Part shown: piece after piece, positions 25,301 to 36,897 of the stretch
Position numbering within the stretch: position 1 is the first letter of the stretch
Layout: each line of letters opens with the position of its first letter
Source of the DNA: Taeniopygia guttata
Taxonomy: Eukaryota; Chordata; Aves; Passeriformes; Estrildidae
DNA length: 64,000 nucleotides
Assembly: GCF_048771995.1 (NCBI RefSeq)
Contig: NC_133030.1
Span: forward strand, 36,966,501-37,030,500
Direction: 5' to 3'
Notes under the pieces: generated by a model
What the model saw: the letters and a program-made list of their open reading frames with translations, nothing else
The model's database searches: none
What the model was told of the DNA's origin: nothing
Position numbers and translations under genes: made by a program

Positions 25301-26596
25301 TGATCTGCAATCTTAATTAAACTGTTGTGAAGTCAGTTCACAATAATGAATTAATTTTCTCTGGTAGTGTCCCTAAATTTCAGAGAAATAGACTCACTTC
25401 ACAATTGGCATGGACTCAGCAGAAGTACATTAATGATTATCATGGTGAGCTGACAGCTAAATAGTTTTTAGTGCTGCATGAACCCAGTCAAACCCAGTTG
25501 CTGCTGCTCTAAATCCAATGCTTTTATTGTCTCTCTGAACTGAGTTTATGAAGATTCAGAGAGCAGGTATTCATTAGTAATTCTCAAACACTGTCACTTT
25601 GTACAGAAGATTCACTTGGAACTTGAGATTTTAGATGTTCTCAATATCTTTACAAAGTAAGTATGTCATAGTTGGAGACTGTAAAAATTATTTTTGTTTC
25701 ATTTCTTACAATTTTATTGTACTGGATGAATCTGGGAAATAGCAGAAAAATAATGTCTAAGTATGATACGTACTACTCTGCAAACATCAGTTTTCAGATT
25801 CAGCATCTGAAGAGAGAGAAATGGTTAACTGATACAAAACTATCTTCTCACGCATATAATTCTGCAAGAAACAAAAATTTTTAAGATGCTGGTAATTAGA
25901 AATATAGGTCATAAGAATATTTCCCAAATATTGCCACCAGCATAATGTCTTGTGTAGCAATGTTTCTCTTCCCATATTTATATCTTCTTCCACTTAGCCT
26001 CAGTCTCAAAAGTTGTTGTGCAACAAAAGTTTATACAGTTTATTAAGGGAAATAGAACTCAATAATATGTCTTGGTCTGAGTTTGATTAGCCTCCCCCTA
26101 AACAGATGGCAAAATCAAGTCCCATGTGAGAGAGAACCTTCCCTTGCAGAGTTTTCCTACTCAATGCTTTACCCACTGTCACCCAACGAGAAGTCCTGCC
26201 TTATTCCGCTGTGCTGCCTGAGCTCTTGCTCACATTTCTAGTTCTAGTCCAGGACAGGCTGGGCTCTCTCTTTCATCCAGACTGTTTGGGTTTAGAGGTG
26301 CCCCACTGATCTACATTAGGAATCACATGCCCAGTCTTCATCTTACTCTTTTCAGTTTCTTTGCCTTGGTGACTTAATATTTTCGTAAAGAACTATATTC
26401 TTTTATTTACTTCAAGCCTTCTATCATTCAATTATATTTTTGCTCTTGCATCACAGAACCAGGATAGGAAATTTCTTTGTTTTATTTTTTCATATATGCT
26501 TATTTGATCATTCATTATTTCATATACATCTCTGGTTTCCATTTTTTCCTTTCAGAAAAAATATTGCAGTCCTTTCACACTATTAGTTCTTCAATG

Positions 26597-26638
26597 CCCT
26601 TGAACATTCCTATTTTTCCCTTGAACATTCTTATTCTT
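26597..26638. repeat. 21-bp tandem duplication, 2 copies
   Basis: Two adjacent units share the word cccttgaacattc, followed by diverged T-rich ends. A local duplication. Confidence 0.75.
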
Positions 26639-27462
26639 ATTTCTTATGAATTCCCTGTATTTCTTCATTTATTTATTTGTTTCTTACAGGGGTTAGAAAA
26701 TTAGTTTTGCATTTCACAAATTATTTACAAGTATTTGGCCTCTTCTATTTTCCCAATTCTAAAGTTTCTTCACTTTTTTTTAATACACTTAGCAGATTAT
26801 TTTTCTGAAACTGCATAATAGATTTATTAATTATTTACATTTGGATATTTGTCATTACAGTCCTTATAAAACTGTCATCAAACACCTGAAAAGCAGATTT
26901 CCTGTGTGAATAGATAAAATATGAATATATCAAGTACATTCTATGGATAATATTACAGCCAAATGGTAACTTTAAATAGGACAAACTATTCCTGATCAGG
27001 ACATTTTGAAAATAAGGCTCTATGACTTAAGTAATTTAAAAGTTTGTCTAAATTAATATTTTTAAATTTTATTAGATTATAAAGAAAAATACATCTCTTC
27101 ATCTCTTCTCATTCAATAGCTATATAAATTCAATGTGAATGGTTTCAATGCAGAAGGACAGGAACACATTGAACACTAAATTCATAAGAGACAAACCTTT
27201 AAAATTAGATGCTTATATTAAAATTCTTAATGTTTGCTGGATATCAAGAACAGAGGGAGGAAACTCAAAAAATTACATGGCTATCTAAGCTATTTCCAAG
27301 GATTTTAGACAATCCCTGTAAAGCATCTAATATCTTTCAGATTCAAAATGGTACCTAAGACCTTTAACCATCTTTACAAATGTTACCCCTAAAAAATGGC
27401 CTATTATGCAAAGACAGAGCTCCTTCTACTGAAACTGAAACAATAGGTGTAAGAGCATAATT

Positions 27463-27490
27463 TTAAGCAGTAATTTAAGCAGTAATTTAA
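27463..27490. repeat. 12-bp tandem repeat, 2.3 copies
   Basis: The unit ttaagcagtaat occurs twice, followed by a partial third copy. Confidence 0.85.
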
Positions 27491-28548
27491 AAGATGGAAT
27501 GTTAAACAATAATAACTCAACCAGCTTTAAGCACAAAATAACTTTTCCTGCCTCTTCTTTCCTTCTTTTTTTTTTTTCTTCAGCATTTTCCCATAACTTT
27601 ATAAGTTAAAAAAAGTTCCCTTCTCAATAATAAAGAAAAAGCTTTGAAAATAATACATTAAAAATGTCACTAAGGGCACTGTAGATGACTAATGAGTGAT
27701 TTGGAAAGGATGAGTGCAATGTTTAGTCTTATAAGTCTTATATTTATTGACTGTACTTTTACCTTTTATTTATTTTTTGATTGACCTTTTTTGAGATATA
27801 AGAATTACTCTGTGCCTGTCACCATGTTTATGAGGTTTTGGTGCTAGAGATTAATGGATGAAGATATGCCACAAAATATTTTTTCTCTTTCCTTATTATA
27901 TTTTAATAAGATTTAAGGAGGAAATAAGTCACTGCTACCAGTGCTTCATCTATGCTAATGGCAGCCTGCATACTTGCAGTTACTTGCAGGAATCAGTTTT
28001 CCTTTTTTATCACAAACTTGGAATCTACAAACTTGTTTTAAACAGAAAACCCAACTATTTCTATGAATAATAACTTGTGCTTAAAATGTACATTTTTATA
28101 ATTGCATTGGTTAAATGTTTGGGTTAATTTAAATTAGGCAACAATCTCATATACTTAACAAAATAATTCATAATAAGCCCTTCACAGGAAATAAACAAAT
28201 TAGGATATTTGGAAATTTCGTGAAGAATTGAATGGTAAAGAAAAACAAACCCACAACTTGGATCCTTCCTCTTGACAGAACTAAGAAAAGATAGTTTCAA
28301 ATTTTAGCGTAATATCCAGAGAATAAACCACATTTGATATCTCAGCAACAGGCACAAACTTGGCATTTCAGTGAGAGCAAATGACATTGAGCAGGACTTT
28401 GTATGATTATACATTTCTGGTGAGTGATAACTAATGAAGCAGTCTCATGCTCATGAAGTGAAACTGGTGACAAAAGGGGAAAGAATGCAACTGGCAAGAT
28501 CATGGAGGCAGGGAAGGAGGACCTGCATCTCACACACATTAGCTCAAT

Positions 28549-29135
28549 TTATCCTGGCCTGGATCAGCAATAGTGCAGCCAGCAGGACCAGGGTAGTGAT
28601 TGACCCCTGCACTCAGCGCTGGTGAGGCCACACCTGGAATCCTCTGTCCAGCTCTCGGCCCCTTTGTGCAAGAAGCTCATTGAGGTGCTGGAGTGTGTCC
28701 AGAGAAGGGCAACAGAGCTGGGGAAGGGTCCAGAAGTCATGAAGAACAGCTGGGGGAGCTGAGGTTGTTCAGCCTGGAGAAAAGGAGGCTCAGGGGAGAC
28801 CTTATTGCTCTCTACACCAGCCTGAAAGGAGGCTGTCGAGAAATGAGGATCAGTCCTTTCTCCCAGGCAGCTGGTGACAGGACAAGAAGAAATGGTTTCA
28901 CATTGAGCCAGAGGAGATTTAGGCTGGATCTTACAAAAAATATCTTCAATGAAAGGCTGGTTGGAATAAGCTGCCTAGGGCAGTGATGTAATCACTATCC
29001 TGAAAGTATTGAAAAAGCATGTAGATATGGCATTTGAAAACATGATTTAGGGCTGAACATGGCAATCTCAGGTTAACAGCTAGACTCAATGATGTGAGTG
29101 GTCAATTCCAACCTCAATGATTCTATGACTCTATG
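28549..29135 (+). mobile_element. CR1 LINE, 5'-truncated 3' fragment
   Basis: The sequence follows the 3' end of avian CR1: the 'ATCCTGGCCTGGATCAGCAATAG' region, the 'GGTGAGGCCACACCTGGAAT' block, the end of ORF2, then the 3' UTR. It closes with TCCAACCTCAATGATTCTATGACTCTATG, which holds two copies of the diagnostic octamer. This is the usual 5'-truncated form made by incomplete target-primed reverse transcription. No clear target duplication is visible, as is normal for CR1. The copy is moderately diverged and dead. Confidence 0.95.
28720..28940 (+). pseudogene. CR1 ORF2 C-terminal remnant
   Basis: The plus-strand frame contains [17 protein letters not shown], a block collinear with the well-conserved C-terminal end of CR1 ORF2 (the [13 protein letters not shown] motif), followed by LKGGC and a DRTRRNG block. 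These sit in the order expected for CR1, inside the CR1 fragment. Upstream frames are broken and the reverse transcriptase core is absent, so no function remains. Confidence 0.85.
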
Positions 29136-32100
29136 TGCTTTAAAGGAAAAAAAAGGCAAAAAATTAAAAGAAAAAAAGAGACATTTCAATGTTTTTGCAG
29201 AAGAAAATGTCTCTTGTAACTTATTAGACAAATCTGCTCACTGTGTATAGGCTTCTAATAGAAACCTAGTGAGTTAATTAAGACAGAAATTTTCATATCT
29301 AATGTGGAGAGAAATAAAATCTCAGGTAAGATAATTTTAGAATTACTTAAAAAAGCATTTTACAAATCTGAATTGCTAAAGTCAGAAAGAAAAAATGTGT
29401 GATTATCCAGCTTTTGGTTTAGAATTCAGGCCCTTGAACTCTGTCTCACTTTTACCTTTTTTGTTTAGATTAGTATTTTTCACAGGTTTACAAGTACTGT
29501 CTCTCTGCTTCCAGAAACCACAATTTTATACATTTTTCTCAATTATTTGGTTCTCAATGGCAGGTAGATTCTTTCTTCTCTTCCCTCTTTGCCTCTTCCT
29601 TTTAAATTTCATCTTCTCTCCTGTCTCCTCTCCTGTCAATGTGTGGGCTTCTGCTTTTCCAAAATTGCAGTAATTTGATTTATTTACTTCTGCAATGAAG
29701 GAGAATTTTTATGAACAGTTACAGTATCTCAGCTGACATAGAATGAATTTTTAGCTCTATCAATTTGTTTATCTGTCTAAGTCTTCTAAATAAAGTCTAT
29801 TTATTTCTTTTTAAGATTTTTTCAAATATTTTAAATGTCTAGTGGAGTACATATGTTATAATCTGTCTCTTATTGGAGGCATCAAACCACACACTTTAGT
29901 TTCTTCATCAGTAGTGTCATTGAAACTATCAGAACAGTTTACATACCTGAGCTTCAACCAGAGCCTTATAAATCTTATTTCTCAGAGAGGTATCAATACC
30001 ACTTATTACTCTTCAGTCTCTGAACTGCCACATTGCTCTCTGTGTGCCTCAGTTTCCATGCCTTCATTTTTCTTCCTCTCTCAGGGGACATCTACAAGAC
30101 TACATAGCTGTCAGAACTACCACTAGACCAGTGCTAAATGATCTAAGATGAAGGATTCTCAGAGATAGAGCTGTTCTTATAGCATGCAAGAATATTAGTG
30201 TGGGAGAGAAGAGAGAAAAAAAGACTAACTCTGTAGGTTGCTCTTCAAGCATTTGTCATAGATATGCAACATAGACATTCATGGAGATTCTAGTCCCAGG
30301 AAACTTGAGATAAATGCACAAAAGGGATACAATTTTCAGTGGAATCACTGGAAAAAAACTCTCAAATTGTTCCAGTATATCTGGGTTTTGCATATACACA
30401 GGGAAATTAAATTCAAGTTCTGGCTCCAAAACTCTTTCATGGGAACAAGTGACTCTGTTCCTTGTGAGTGGTGTAGCTGGGGGTTGATCTTATTTTTCAT
30501 GGATAAAGGAGATTATGAAAATATCTTAATGTAATAAAATTAAAACCTCAAATACATGGATCTTTGTAGCAGACAGGAAGGTACATACCTCTGCTTAGAA
30601 CAGAAATATAAGTACCTGAGTCATACTCTATTTTTTTCTGTTTTATACACAGAACATCTGTGAGTCTTTGCACAGCCTCTTAGTTCTTACCATGAGATCT
30701 GCATGAGAAGTTTGGTTTGATGGATGTCCCCTCTAATTAGGTTATGCAGAGCTGGTTTTACCCTGCCTTAATTTTTTTTTTTTTTTTTTTTTTTTGGGAA
30801 ATACTCCAATGAAACATAGTTCAACACAGCCTAAGGTACTACAGATCAGAAGAACCACCAACCTCTTCAACTGTGTTCCTCTAGTGCTCAGTAAATGTAA
30901 TGTCATTAAACAGAGCTATGTTGGAATGTAAAGGAGGTCAAGCAGGTTGCAGACCTGAATTTGGCCATACGGCACTCTTGGAGACTGTTACCATTGCTCA
31001 GCTGATACACAGTAATTAAACTGAATTTCATTGTGTGTACATCCTTTAAATGCTTCCTAAATCTCTCAGAAAGGTTCTGGCAGGATGTTATGTACTGCTG
31101 TACTGCTTTCCTGCCTCTACCACACTTTTACAATTATAACCAGATTTCTTCTTTGGTTCAGTACTGCCCTTAACATTCTTATTGTTTTCCATAGCTACAA
31201 GTCATGATTTGTATTCTCTTCCTGTTGTGAAACCTGTCAGAGTATGTGTCTGTCTGATTAGCAACATCAGACTCATGTCTTCTCTTTCTATAGTTGAACA
31301 TACTCCATTGTGAGGATGCAGGGGAATTGAGTTTCTGATGTCTTGTACAACACTGTGAAGATTAATGTACACTGCTGAACCTCTGACTACAGGAGTTCCC
31401 ACTGGACAACATGATGGGAATAGAAGGATATTTTGTTATTTATGGCCATGACATTATGTTCTAGGTTCACACACCACAGTACAAAGCAGTTGTTCTACTC
31501 AAAGAAGTTACTTACAGAAATTATGTAGGTGGAATAGGAGAAAGGCAAAAATTATTTGATCAAAATTAAACATCCCACGACTATTCCTAAGAAAGCATGT
31601 TGTTTGGCAATTACATTAAAATACTTCCCAAAAACTTGCACCTTGCAGATATGTGCTACTCTGCATGATTCTGAATGTCAGGTGCTTTCAGTGGTTCTCA
31701 CCTCCACCTAGTTTCCAGGCATTCTATAAAATTCTCAATATGGCTGTGTAATATATTTCTGCTGTGATTCCTGGTATTTGTCATGATCAGACACTGAGCT
31801 GGGTTAAAAGGCAGTAACTACAATACTTGCATGTATAGTTTCTCTTAGATGTCAGGCTGCATCTTTCACACCCTTTTATCTCCCTTGCTCTGCTATTTTC
31901 TTTCTGTGGTGAAAGATTTTCCAATGGCTCTACTTTGCTCTTGGTCTTTACTGTCATAGGGCTTTTTAACATGCAGGTTGAAGCTCTTGTTTCCATAACT
32001 AGAGCACAGAGGAGGTTTCATCCTGAAGTTGCTTTAATGATAAAGCAATATCTTCTCAGCAATTCAGCAGTATTTCAGAAGGGCATCAGAAATTTTTAAA

Positions 32101-32390
32101 AAAATGGCCTGTTGAATAGGCTGCACTGGATTTTAGAGCCACTCCTGCTAGATTTCACCTGAGATATATTGGTATTATTGATCTAGTTTTAAGTGGAATT
32201 TTAGTATTTTAGAATAAAAGTATTTTCTGAGATAAAAATTAGTTTGAAACTAATGCATGAGACAGAGCACAAGATGAATAGAGAGGATTTTTTTTTTCAC
32301 AAAAGCCCTATAAAAACAATTTGTATGTGTTTGCACACTCAAATCAAAAAGAAAAAAAAAGGAAAAGAAAAATAAAAAGCCTTGGATGCA
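29136..32390. other. AT-rich sequence, no gene established
   Basis: No interspersed repeat recognised. Minus-strand frames at 31,202-31,402 (66 codons) and 31,787-31,996 (69 codons) have moderately gene-like composition. The second is preceded on the minus strand by an acceptor-like CCTCCTCTGTGCTCTAG. I recognise neither. A stretch at 30,000-30,130 holds a 'TGTGCCTCAGTTTCC' word reminiscent of MIR SINEs but too short to assign. Confidence 0.4.
30772..30795. repeat. Poly(T) run, 24 bp
   Basis: A long T homopolymer. The flank where a minus-strand retrocopy would end shows no inverted AATAAA and no gene remnant, so it is treated as simple sequence. Confidence 0.9.
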
Positions 32391-32725
32391 GTGTAGTTAG
32401 TGCTAGAGTCTCTATCACAGTACCAATTCTGAGCTGTCAGAAGGCTGCTCTATTTTATTCTTTTTTTTCTCTCTCTATGTGACACATTTTAGCTTTCTAC
32501 AAAAAGGGAATAAAGGGGAAGCGGCTCTGGCTAGCCTTGGAAAAGCTATTTAGCTTGCATATTGTGGAACTGTCTTCCCTAGCTAGTTAGTGCCATTTTA
32601 TAACACTGCAGCATATTGGATCAAAGACTAGAACTGCCACCTCCTGTTTACAGTGGGCTGGAGCAGTCACAGAATTGTCAGGGCTACTTTCTGTCTCGGT
32701 GTGATTGGAAATAAGACTGAAAACG
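32390..32725 (+). promoter_or_regulatory. Candidate non-coding first exon/promoter
   Basis: A less AT-rich patch with words such as GAAGCGGCTCTGGCTAGCC, a TATA-like TTTTATAACAC near 32,597 and a donor-like ACG|GTAGGT whose GT is at 32,726-32,727. It lies 0.7 kb upstream of two further plus-strand splice-site candidates, so it could start the transcript proposed for 33.4-34.2 kb. There is no open frame of note. It could equally be a conserved enhancer. Confidence 0.22.
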
Positions 32726-33425
32726 GTAGGTTGCTACCAACAGGTTAATTTCTTTTTTTATTATTTAATTTTTGGCTTTCACCTGCAATGTCAATGCAAG
32801 TAAAGCTAAAATATTTAACCCAGCAGGGCAAGTGTCTTTTTTAATCCTTTCAAACATTCTTGAGTATACCTGGGATAACAGGCACAAATATGCATGCAAT
32901 ACTATTGCTTCAGAGAGAATTTCAAAGGCAAAACCATAGATCCAGGAAAAAAAAAACCTAAAAATAATCCTTAAAGTGTGTTCTAGATTTTTAGTATATG
33001 CTATACTGAGACAAGTGCTGTTAGACTGCATAAACACTATGTCCCAAGGCTTAACACTCAGAAAGATTATATTTGTAGCTCTACCAGTACCAAATTTTTG
33101 TGAGAGTCATCAGTGATTTTCATTTTGCAGTGACAATATGGTGTTTAAAAATATCAATTCACTGATACGAATACTTCCCTTTAAAGGTGAAATTTTATTC
33201 CAAGTATCCAGGAGGTGTTATCTGGGGGTTCTGGTAGTATAAGAAGAATTTGGCAGGCAAATTTCTAGTTTATACATCTGATTTACCTTTCCAGCTTAAA
33301 GAAATTAATTTTGTTGCTTATACTCACAGAAAAGAGACACAGAGCAGAGAGACAACAGACTGCATTTTTAACAGTGGAGTAAAATACAAACTTTTAGATT
33401 ACCATCACTGTGTCTGTTAATGCAG

Positions 33426-33536
33426 GTATCTTAGCAAGAAGATGTGCACAAGCCTCTAAAATTACGTTTTTGAGAGACAAAAGAAACACAAACAAGAAAC
33501 ATGGGTACTCACCATGTTCTTATAACACCAGCTAAG
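33426..33536 (+). other. Candidate exon of an unannotated transcript
   Basis: Bounded by an acceptor-like CTGTTAATGCAG ending at 33,425 and a strong donor AAG|GTAAGA starting at 33,537. The 111-nt segment holds an ATG at 33,501 in weak-to-moderate context that stays open to the donor (12 codons, phase 0). Joined to the next candidate exon it would give only a 34-codon frame, so a long non-coding RNA is likelier than a protein gene. The pyrimidine tract before the acceptor is only fair. Confidence 0.22.
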
Positions 33537-33740
33537 GTAAGAGACCTGTGTCTTTCTTCTGTGTCACTTGTATCCCTTAAAGAATCTCATTCCTTTTCCT
33601 GCATGTGCCTTTTGCAAGACCTAGGAATTGCATCATTGCTCCCATTTAGTGTTTCTAGTTGGTTATATTAGGGGTGCACACTGTGATGTGAAAAATAATG
33701 GGATAAAGATGAAGCTGATCTGCTGTTTTCTTTCTTACAG

Positions 33741-34205
33741 TGGGCTTTGACGTATGCTGAGATCAGAGAGCAAGATGCATGCTGCATCATGGGACCAAGG
33801 ATCTTATGAGGATATTTGGTATCTATAATATACCATCTGTACGTGATTTAAGTCACTCTCAGAGGTGCAACCCTTTTGTTTACTTATTCTGTGTGTTTTT
33901 ACTGAAAAGCTGACTTGTATGTGCAAGCATCATTTTGTGGACTCAGTGACGACTTAAGGACTATTGCCTAAAGACTTCTAAGGGGCTTTTGCAGTCTGTA
34001 CAGATCCCCTTTTTCCATCAAGGTCTTCTACAACCAAATAGAACTGCTTATATTTTTAGTTCCAGAAGTTTCTACTTTAATCATGATGGTGACTGCGCAT
34101 CCATCACCTCATGCATACTGGGTGTGTAATATTTAACTTTGACAATACTGTTTCCTTAGGTCTCACAATGCTGTATGTAAAATAAAGGAGTATGAACTAT
34201 TCAGT
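33741..34205 (+). other. Candidate terminal exon with AATAAA
   Basis: It starts after a very good acceptor (pyrimidine tract then TTTCTTTCTTACAG ending at 33,740) and ends near an AATAAA at 34,181-34,186. The frame carried over from the preceding candidate exon stops after 22 codons. The combination of acceptor, suitable length and poly(A) signal on one strand supports a 3' exon, but no homology is visible. A chance arrangement in AT-rich DNA remains possible. Confidence 0.25.
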
Positions 34206-35700
34206 ACCTTATTTATATATGAAACTATTTAGTACACTTACTTACTTACTTATATGGTCTGGTATATTGGAAAAAATTTTTGACACACTGATAAGTACAT
34301 ATTTTGTAGAAATTTTACAAAATGGGATCAAAAGTTGTATTTGCATCTCCCTTCCGATAATTTTTGTGCTTTTATGAAAGAAAGGATACATATATATATA
34401 TATGCAAAGTATTTGGGACTGAAAAGTATAGAAATTTTTTCTTAAATATTTTATATACTTTCTGCATTGAGAGATCCTTAGGTTAAATGCTGAAATCTCT
34501 TCAGTATTTTTCCTAAACTCCTCTTCAAAAATGAAGAGACAAAAGACTTTGTATTTTGGGTCTGTTAATTCAAACAAGAAATAATGTCAATGGAAACTAA
34601 TTAATGAAAAAAAAAAAAAAAAAACTGGTGCTCAGAACATAAATGGGACTTAGAAATGCAGCTCCTAGAATTTCCAGCCTGGTTCAGTTAGACTATCATA
34701 ATAGAGTGACTATAATTACTACCTAGTTATAACTGTATCTTTTCATTAATTACCTTTTCTCACAGACATGTAGGCTCACACATTTATGCATTATGATTCA
34801 GGCCATGCTTTTTATTATTCTTTTTTAAACCTTGGTATCCTTGTGTGCATTTGCTCAAAAGAGAAGCTAAGACAAACCATTTACTTTCTCTGTATTTACC
34901 AAAATTTAATAAATTTGTGAACTTACTTCACACCTGCACATCAGACCTACTTCAAATAACATTCTAATACCATTCCTGATACTCATTCTTGCCTTGTATA
35001 TTGATTTTAAATATCTTCTTCTAGTTCCTCTCTATGTGAAACTGTTTAAAATAAAGAAAGGAAAGAACTCTGGTGGTTACAGGAGCCCTCCAGAATAGCT
35101 TTCTCTGACACAAGTCCTCATTTGGAGAAATTATTTCACATTAATGATTCAACTCTCATGGAATTTTGGAAATATTTCACCATGTAACTGAAAAGAACTA
35201 CTTTGCAAGGAGAGGAACTATGTTCTTGCCATGTAGTGGACAGGTGATTACAGTCAGCCATTTCTTTCCTCTTTTCTTCTAGCTGCAATCTCCAAGTCCT
35301 GTTTTAGAAATATTACCCCAGAGGAGGGGAAAAAAATCCGTGAAATGTTTGTTAGATAAAATGCATTATTTAAAAAAAAGAAAATACATTAATTTGAATA
35401 CTGTTACTTAGGCAACATCAGAGCTTCAGCATAGCTTATCACTTACTCAGAAGGAAAATGGCTCCAAGTACATGTAAATGTAGTTCATGTAATTTCTTTA
35501 TGGTTTTGGAAAGCAACCAGTTAATCTCAGACCACCTGGTCAGGCTCTCTCTTGTTTTTGCATCTAACTACTTAGTTTCACATCTGGTACAGTTGAGAAA
35601 AAATAAGGGAAAAAAGGTCTAGCTGGGTTGCTTTCCCTCTTCATAAATAAGAGTAAAGTCAGGCATTCCTCAACTATTTCACCTGTGATTTGGATTTCAT
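34206..35700. other. AT-rich unique sequence, no gene seen
   Basis: No recognisable repeat or exon. It contains a short (TA)n at 34,391-34,403 and an A18 run at 34,607-34,624. The 111-codon minus-strand frame at 34,242-34,577 is rich in Ile, Lys, Phe and Tyr, as expected of a random frame in AT-rich DNA. Confidence 0.5.
34607..34624. repeat. Poly(A) run, 18 bp
   Basis: An A homopolymer following TTAATG. There is no AATAAA shortly upstream and no retrocopy body recognised. Confidence 0.9.
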
Positions 35701-35712
35701 TTTTCTTTTCAG

Positions 35713-35831
35713 AGAACAGACTTGTTGGGATGATGACTTTAAAATCCCTTGCCTATGTTGATATTTATAAACCACAGAGGGCGGAGGTTAAGCTCTGGCC
35801 CTGTTTTCAACGGCTTCTCTCATCAGCCAAG
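35713..35831 (+). other. Candidate internal exon (119 bp)
   Basis: The segment follows an excellent acceptor (TTTCATTTTTCTTTTCAG) and ends in AAG|GTCAGG. It is GC- and CpG-richer than its flanks (AGGGCGGAGG, CAACGGC) and open in two of three frames. One frame contains the peptide VDIYKPQRAEVKLWPCFQ, which I do not recognise. Just downstream, 35,834-35,850 is a CAGGAGCT-G-AGCTCCTG palindrome. The splice signals make it worth testing against RNA data, but the call is weak. Confidence 0.2.
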
Positions 35832-36348
35832 GTCAGGAGCTGAGCTCCTGCGGGACCTTGGGTTCACAGTTTTATTGCCAATGAGCAATGCCTTGAAACT
35901 GCATCCAGTTCTGCACTTCAGAAGTTTATGTGGTGCTGTTTTTAGTATCTTGATTAAAACTTAGTAGTAAACATAAAGTAACTCTCCTGTCACTATATAT
36001 TTTCAAGTTTTACTATTTTTTCACCACTCCTGTTTATGATCAGAGTATATATGCACCTCTGCAGGTTTTTCCCTGACATTTTATGCTTCTGACTTCATTA
36101 ATAAAATCTGCTATAGAAATGCTAAAACAATGTCTCAGGCAGTTAAATAAGCAGAATGACCTTATTAAATAGGTGTTTTTCAATATTTAAAAGTAAGACA
36201 TTTTTTAGATAAAATATGCAATTCACCAGTTTGGTGTTCACATTCTTTTCTTTTTTCTTTTTTAATTCAGTAAAAGACAATCCAGAATAGCTCACCTCCA
36301 CCTGCAAATAAATGTGGAAAGAAGCAGCCTGGACAGATTTACCCTTAC

Positions 36349-36509
36349 AGAACATAATTATGATAATAGCTACACATAGATTTATTTAAGATTATTCCTA
36401 TTCTTGGCATTTTCTTAAAGATTTGTGGAACTCTTAGCCTTTCCCCTTCCTTTTTTTCTCCTGGTAGTGCAGTGGGATGATCAGGTTCAGTGTCTAATGA
36501 GGCAGCCAT
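36349..36509 (-). CDS. Candidate first coding exon, unknown gene
   Basis: On the minus strand an ATG at 36,509-36,507 sits in an ideal Kozak context (A at -3, G at +4; CAGAATGGCTGCC). It opens a frame beginning MAASLDTEPDHPTALPG and continuing with a Lys/Glu-rich stretch (EKKEGERLRVPQIFKK). The frame runs 54 codons to a TAA that overlaps a donor-like TTCT|GTAAGG, so an exon could end in phase 2 at 36,349. A strong RFX X-box lies 27-40 bp upstream of the ATG. RFX sites close to start sites are typical of ciliary genes, which makes a cilia- or testis-expressed gene a guess, not a finding. I do not recognise the protein and found no confident second exon. The alternative is a chance frame. Confidence 0.25.
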
Positions 36510-36535
36510 TCTGAACACGTAGAGACAAAGAAGAG

Positions 36536-36549
36536 GTTTCCCTGGCAAC
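36536..36549 (-). promoter_or_regulatory. RFX X-box motif, strong match
   Basis: GTTTCC-CT-GGCAAC on the plus strand (GTTGCC-AG-GGAAAC on the minus) matches the palindromic RFX consensus GTTNCC-N2-GGNAAC in both half-sites with the usual 2-nt spacer. It stands just upstream of a minus-strand ATG in strong Kozak context. RFX1-4 bind such sites at promoters of ciliary genes. Binding here is inferred from sequence only. Confidence 0.55.
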
Positions 36550-36875
36550 GAGGACCATGCCAGAGCTCTCAGAACAGTTATTTTCCCCGTATTCAGGTTC
36601 CTTTTCTGTTTAGGATGCCTATTAGTGTGAGTTCACAGGCAATTCCTGGCAAGCTTTTCAGAGATTACAGCTCCTAAATATACATAACAAAATAAAACTA
36701 AGGCTATGATTTATGAGTAAACTAAAAAGTGGTAAACTGACATATATTTTTTTCAGTTTTATATTTTTTGTAGAATCTTAAAACAATTATGACTGTTCAT
36801 TATATATGTCTAAAGCTATTAAATACACTGCCCATATCTCTTTAGAGCTTTACTGGTCTCAACAAAATTTGTGGG

Positions 36876-36897
36876 AGTTCTGAGTTCTGAATTCTGA
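36876..36897. repeat. 7-bp tandem repeat, 3 copies
   Basis: agttctg, agttctg and aattctg stand in tandem. A small slippage repeat. Confidence 0.75.

Larger units (their letters stand above)
22344..28548. other. AT-rich unique sequence, no gene seen
   Basis: No recognisable gene or interspersed repeat in about 6 kb. The patch at 26,085-26,330 is more GC-rich and pyrimidine-biased, with no identified family. Two small tandem duplications are listed separately. Confidence 0.5.

Noticed and set aside
30772..30795. Poly(T) run as the tail of a reverse-strand processed pseudogene
   Set aside because: No inverted AATAAA next to it and no gene remnant beyond it. The same test failed for the homopolymers at 15,035, 34,607 and 44,346.
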